Assembly (NCBI GenBank): GCA_020217165.1
Contig: JAIWOE010000065.1
Location: forward strand, 1 to 17,372
Direction: 5' to 3'
DNA: 17,372 nt
DNA from: Desulfovibrio sp.
Lineage (GTDB): Bacteria > Desulfobacterota > Desulfovibrionia > Desulfovibrionales > Desulfovibrionaceae
A program made the position numbers and the translations under genes. Each line of letters opens with the position of its first letter. Position 1 is the stretch's first letter. Of this stretch, positions 14,197-17,372 are shown in pieces. The notes under the pieces are model-generated. The model had not been told where the DNA came from, did not search any database, and saw only the letters and a list, made by a program, of their open reading frames with translations.

Positions 14197-14721
14197 TTAC
14201 GCTCCGGGATCGAGAATGTGGATGGCTTCCAGGTGACGATAGCCCTCTGCAAAATCAAGGCCATATCCCACAACAAATCCCTGTTCGACAACAAAGCCGG
14301 CATATGCCACATCCACCGGCACCTCGCGCCGCTCCCGCTTGTCCAGCAGGGCGCACACCGCAAGGGATGCCGGATTGCGGGTGCCCAGCAGGTCCAGCAC
14401 GCAGCGCATGGAGTGGCCTGTGTCGATGATGTCTTCCACAATCAGCACGTGCTTGCCTGCAATGTCGGTTTCCAGGTCAAGCAGGAGCCGCACGTTTGAT
14501 TCGCGCGTAACATTGCAACCATAGCTTGCAATGCGCATGAAATCAATAGTGGTGGATCTGCCGATGGCACGCAACAGGTCGGCAAAAAAGATCACGGCGC
14601 CCTTGAGCACGCACACCGTGACCAGCGGTTCATCTTTGTAGTCGTTCCGGATGCGCTCGCCCAGCGCACGAATGCGCTCGGCGATCTGCTCGCGGGTAAT
14701 CAGCTCGGTCAATATGGACAT
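14197..14721 (-). CDS. hpt: Hypoxanthine phosphoribosyltransferase
   Basis: Purine salvage enzyme converting hypoxanthine (and often guanine) plus PRPP to IMP or GMP in the cytoplasm. The 174-residue product shows the type I PRTase layout: LKG (39-41) for pyrophosphate binding, the flexible-loop segment with SYG (66-68), the PRPP motif VLIVEDIIDTGHS (92-104) and the base-contact region LLDKRERRE (125-133) with FVVGYGLDFAE (149-159). Length is normal. The ATG at 14721 is the first possible start, since an in-frame stop lies 12 nt upstream. GGAGG is present 14 nt upstream, overlapping the end of the GNAT gene, so coupling to the preceding gene is likely. Confidence 0.96.
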   Translation of the reverse strand: MSILTELITREQIAERIRALGERIRNDYKDEPLVTVCVLKGAVIFFADLLRAIGRSTTIDFMRIASYGCNVTRESNVRLLLDLETDIAGKHVLIVEDIIDTGHSMRCVLDLLGTRNPASLAVCALLDKRERREVPVDVAYAGFVVEQGFVVGYGLDFAEGYRHLEAIHILDPGA

Positions 14722-14730
14722 GGCGAACGA

Positions 14731-15204
14731 TCACACCTCCAACAGCATGGCGATTTCATCGCACTCGGGGAATTTGGGACACCGCAAACAGTCGCTCCAG
14801 ACTTTCTGCGGCAACACTTCCTTGCCTACCACCTGGAATCCCAGCTTTTCAAAAAAGGTCTGCTGATAGGTCAGGGTGAAGATGCGGAACAGTCCCAGGG
14901 TGACGGCTTCGGACAGGCAGGCTTCCACCAGCCGCCGGCCCCAGCCCTGCCCGCGCAGGGCTTCGGAGACCACCAGGGAGCGCAGCTCGGCCAGGTCGTC
15001 CCAGGTGATGGACAGGGCGCAGCAGGCCTGAATGCTGCCGCCATCCTTGGGCGCCAGCACAAAGAAATCCCGCAGGTGGCTATACAGCTCATTGTAGGAG
15101 CGTGGCAGCAGCAACCCGCTGCGGGAGCAGTCCATGAGCATGCCATGGATGGCTTTGACGTCGTCAATGCGGGCTTTTCGAATGTAGAACCCTTCGTTCT
15201 CCAC
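14731..15204 (-). CDS. GNAT N-acetyltransferase, short N-acetylglutamate-synthase type
   Basis: The 157-residue single GNAT domain begins IRKARIDDVKAIHGML and has GLLLPRS (30-36), ELYSHLRDFFV (39-49), the acetyl-CoA loop RGQGWGRR (84-91) and FFEKLGF (117-123). The C-terminal KVWSDCLRCPKFPECDE block has C139, C142 and C148. This set is typical of the stand-alone ArgA-like (short NAGS) proteins that make N-acetylglutamate for arginine synthesis. Substrate remains an inference, since the argA-type amino-acid kinase domain is absent. The start is GTG at 15204 with GAGG about 10 nt upstream. It lies 12 nt after the thioredoxin-like gene and 9 nt before hpt. Confidence 0.85.
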   Translation of the reverse strand: MENEGFYIRKARIDDVKAIHGMLMDCSRSGLLLPRSYNELYSHLRDFFVLAPKDGGSIQACCALSITWDDLAELRSLVVSEALRGQGWGRRLVEACLSEAVTLGLFRIFTLTYQQTFFEKLGFQVVGKEVLPQKVWSDCLRCPKFPECDEIAMLLEV

Positions 15205-15216
15205 GTCCTGTGCGCC

Positions 15217-15705
15217 TCACTGCTGGGCCAGGAGCGCGGACAGCTCCTGTCTGAGTTGGTTGGGGTCAAGGAATCCGGCATGGTCCAACGTCAGCTCGCC
15301 TCGCTTGTTGTAGACGAGCATCTTGGGAATGGCCTGCACGGCAAAGAACCTGGCCACGCCGGGCTTGGCAAGATACACCGGATAATTGAAGGCCATGCGC
15401 TTCATGAACGCCGGCAGTACCTCGGGGTTCTCATCCACGGATACTCCGAGGATGCGCACCTGGTCCTCGCCGAACTCCTCGCGCAGCTGCTTGAGGCCGG
15501 GAATCTCCACGATGCAGGGGGTGCACCAAGTGGCAAAGAAGTTCACCACCACCACTTTCCCTTTATGCTCGCGAACTTGCTGCATGAGGGATATGTGATC
15601 GATGGGCAGCGCCGCCTGCTGCGCCATGGCCGGTGCAGCCAGGCATCCCAGCAGGAGCAGCAACGGCAGCCAGCGCTGCAGGCATTGAGGACGAAACCAC
15701 TGCAT
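15217..15705 (-). CDS. TlpA-like secreted thioredoxin-fold oxidoreductase
   Basis: The 162-residue protein has an N-terminal signal sequence (basic start, hydrophobic core LPLLLLLGCLAA, probable cleavage after AMA near 28) and then a TlpA/ResA-type thioredoxin fold. The active site is WCTPC (C61, C64), and the cis-proline loop AIPKM has P127. It probably acts outside the inner membrane as a thiol-disulfide reductase or in cytochrome c maturation; the target is not shown. C21 in LLGC gives only an imperfect lipobox, so lipoprotein processing is doubtful. The ATG at 15705 is chosen because GGAG lies about 8 nt upstream; an in-frame ATG at 15720 has none. It follows metH by 27 nt. Confidence 0.88.
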   Translation of the reverse strand: MQWFRPQCLQRWLPLLLLLGCLAAPAMAQQAALPIDHISLMQQVREHKGKVVVVNFFATWCTPCIVEIPGLKQLREEFGEDQVRILGVSVDENPEVLPAFMKRMAFNYPVYLAKPGVARFFAVQAIPKMLVYNKRGELTLDHAGFLDPNQLRQELSALLAQQ

Positions 15706-15732
15706 TGGGCGTTCTCCCATGGGACGACGTGA

Positions 15733-17372
15733 TTACGAATGCGGCCGCACGGCAGGCTGTACCGCCGTCAATTCCTTGGCCAGACGCACGGCAGCCACGG
15801 CATCCTGGGCATAGCCATGGGCGCCGATACGGTCGGCATACTCCTGGCTCACCACGGCCCCGCCCACAATGACCTTGGCTGGCAGGGCTTCTTGCTGCAG
15901 CAGCTTGATGGTGTCTTCCATACGCACCATGGTGGTGGTCATGAGGGCAGACAGGCCGATGATGGACGCCCCGCGCTCCTTGGCCGCCGACACGATGACC
16001 TCCGCCGGCACGTCCTTGCCGAGATCATAGACCTCGAAGCCGTGGTTGCCGAGCATCAAGGCCACGATATTTTTCCCGATGTCGTGAATATCCCCTTCCA
16101 CCGTGGCCAGGATGACCACCGGCTTGTGGATCTTTTCCCCTTCCGCCTCGGCCTTGTCCAGCAGGGGTTTGAGGATGCGGAAGCCGTGCTGCATGGCCTC
16201 AGCGCTGGCGATGAGCTGGGGCAGGAAGTATTCCCGCCGCTCGTACTTTTCTCCCACCTGGGTGATGGCGGCAATGAGTTCGTCGTTCACCACGGCCATG
16301 GGCGACATGCCCGCGGCCAGGGCTGCTTCCACCAGGGGCTGGATGCGGGATTTATCGCCCTGGAGCACGGCCTGTTTCAATGTCGTGGCGGCTTTCCTGG
16401 GGCCGGCGCCGCCGGCGCCACCACCTGGTGCTCCACCTGCGCCACTGCCCTCTCCGCCGCCGGGCTTCCAGGCCGTGTAGCCGGCAATGAAGGTTTCGGC
16501 ATTGGCGTCGCGTCCCAGCAGCACTTCCGCCGCGGCTCGGGCTTCCTTGAACCGGGTGGCGTGGGGATTGGCGATGGAAGCGGACAACCCGGCACCCATG
16601 GCCAGGGTCAGGAAGGTGGCGTTGAGCAGTTCCCGCGCCGGCAACCCGAAGGAGATGTTGGACAATCCCAGCACCGTAGGCAGCCCCAGCACCTCGGTGC
16701 AATGGCGGATGGTGGCCAGACACTGCACGGCGGCGTCCTGCCGGGAGGAAACCGTCAGGGCCAGGGCGTCCACCATGAGATTGGAGCGAGGAATGCCCAG
16801 ATCCAGGGCCTGCTGCACCAGGGACTCAATGATGGCAATGCGTTCCGCCGCTGTCACGGGCAGCTTCTTGCTGGTCAGGGGTAAAAGGATGCACGGCGCG
16901 CCGTGGTCCCGGCACAGGGGCCCCAGGGCCTCCATGCGTCCAGGCTCGCCACTGATGGAGTTGATCAGCGCGCCGGCCGGACAACGATCCAAGGCCAGGG
17001 CCAGGGCGGCCGGGTCCGTGGAGTCCAGGCACAGGGGCGCCTCCACGCGGGCGGCCAAAGATTCCGTGAGCAGGGGCAGCAGGGCCTGTTCGTCCACCAT
17101 GGGCGCGCCCACGTTCACATCCAGCACCTGGGCGCCATCCTCCAGCTGTTCCGTGGCGTACTGCAGGGCCAGCTGCAACTCCCCGGCCTGGTACTCGGCC
17201 GTGAGCTGCTTTTTGCCCGTGGGGTTGATGCGTTCCCCGATGACCACATGGGGCAAACACGGCGCCACCCGCACCAGCCTGGAGCGTGAGACCAGATGCA
17301 GCACGCCCTGTGGCCGGGCCGGGGCCAGGGTGCGGTCCTTGGTGAGGGCCTTGAGGGCCGCAATGTGCCGGG
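15733..17372 (-). CDS. metH: Cobalamin-dependent methionine synthase (MetH type), 5' end outside window
   Basis: MetH methylates homocysteine using methyl-tetrahydrofolate and B12. The frame stays open to the window edge (RHIAALKALTK...), matching the tail of a homocysteine-binding domain, so the N-terminus is missing here. The visible 545 residues contain a pterin-binding TIM barrel starting at VIGERINPTG with LDVNVG and GLSNISFGLP, then a Gly-rich linker. The B12 cap helices and the B12-binding Rossmann domain with EGDIHDIGKN (His is the cobalt ligand) and VIVGGAVVS follow. The protein stops right after this domain, so the AdoMet-binding reactivation domain of E. coli MetH is absent. A GTG at 17304 is not the true start. 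It is the most upstream gene visible in the probable metH-to-radA operon. Confidence 0.93.
   Translation of the reverse strand, partial: RHIAALKALTKDRTLAPARPQGVLHLVSRSRLVRVAPCLPHVVIGERINPTGKKQLTAEYQAGELQLALQYATEQLEDGAQVLDVNVGAPMVDEQALLPLLTESLAARVEAPLCLDSTDPAALALALDRCPAGALINSISGEPGRMEALGPLCRDHGAPCILLPLTSKKLPVTAAERIAIIESLVQQALDLGIPRSNLMVDALALTVSSRQDAAVQCLATIRHCTEVLGLPTVLGLSNISFGLPARELLNATFLTLAMGAGLSASIANPHATRFKEARAAAEVLLGRDANAETFIAGYTAWKPGGGEGSGAGGAPGGGAGGAGPRKAATTLKQAVLQGDKSRIQPLVEAALAAGMSPMAVVNDELIAAITQVGEKYERREYFLPQLIASAEAMQHGFRILKPLLDKAEAEGEKIHKPVVILATVEGDIHDIGKNIVALMLGNHGFEVYDLGKDVPAEVIVSAAKERGASIIGLSALMTTTMVRMEDTIKLLQQEALPAKVIVGGAVVSQEYADRIGAHGYAQDAVAAVRLAKELTAVQPAVRPHS
16399..16464 (-). 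other. Gly-rich interdomain linker coding segment in metH
   Basis: This segment encodes PGGGEGSGAGGAPGGGAGGA and flanking residues between the pterin barrel and the B12 cap. The composition is unlike the rest of the protein and points to a long flexible tether allowing the B12 domain to move between active sites. Confidence 0.7.

Noticed and set aside
13046..14429. Two overlapping long plus-strand open frames opposite the zinc-ribbon gene
   Set aside because: Ala/Gly runs mirror the Ala/Pro repeat of the real gene; no family features.

Overview
The window is a GC-rich, tightly packed bacterial chromosome segment, transcribed almost wholly from the minus strand. Gene content and order (aat, clpA, clpS; a cheA/cheR/cheB/cheY cluster; radA, hpt, a TlpA-like protein and a cobalamin-dependent methionine synthase lacking a reactivation domain) recall, from memory and without a search, the Desulfovibrionaceae (sulfate-reducing Desulfobacterota). 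No transposase, tRNA, rRNA, CRISPR array or prophage gene is visible. This looks like core chromosome.

Following minus-strand transcription from right to left: a 5'-truncated metH-type gene (15733 to the window end), a secreted TlpA-like thioredoxin, a GNAT acetyltransferase of the short N-acetylglutamate-synthase type, hypoxanthine phosphoribosyltransferase, a zinc-ribbon/DUF3426 membrane protein and radA. The gaps between these six are 9 to 47 nt, so they probably form one housekeeping operon. After a 152-nt gap comes a chemotaxis-type cluster: a large soluble MCP-like protein with a TTG start, cheY, cheA and cheR, then a strong terminator-like hairpin, then cheB.

Left of cheB, crcB (fluoride channel) is the only complete plus-strand gene. 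It converges on cheB with a 7-nt gap and diverges from a CYTH-domain gene (class IV adenylate cyclase type). Then follow a recognisable sigma70-like promoter and clpS, clpA and aat, which together make an N-end-rule degradation module: Aat adds Leu/Phe to N-termini, ClpS reads them and ClpA unfolds the substrate for ClpP. The last 13 codons of a plus-strand gene occupy bases 1-39.

The most interesting object is the 607-residue protein encoded at 9595-11418. It has no membrane segment and contains two diverged copies of a module: an MCP-tip-like segment followed about 110 residues later by a D/E-x-x-x-Q helix motif (HDITRQ, HEVARQ). It ends in a flexible Ala/Gly linker and an acidic-hydrophobic peptide finishing in Phe. 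DxxxQ plus such a tail is the signature of the CheY-P phosphatase CheZ. The gene lies next to cheY, and no cheZ, cheC, cheX, cheW, cheD or membrane receptor gene is visible, so it may be the phosphatase or signal-termination protein of this pathway. Its Shine-Dalgarno sits in a hairpin, and a 12-bp tandem repeat separates it from cheY. No intergenic stretch exceeds 300 bases.
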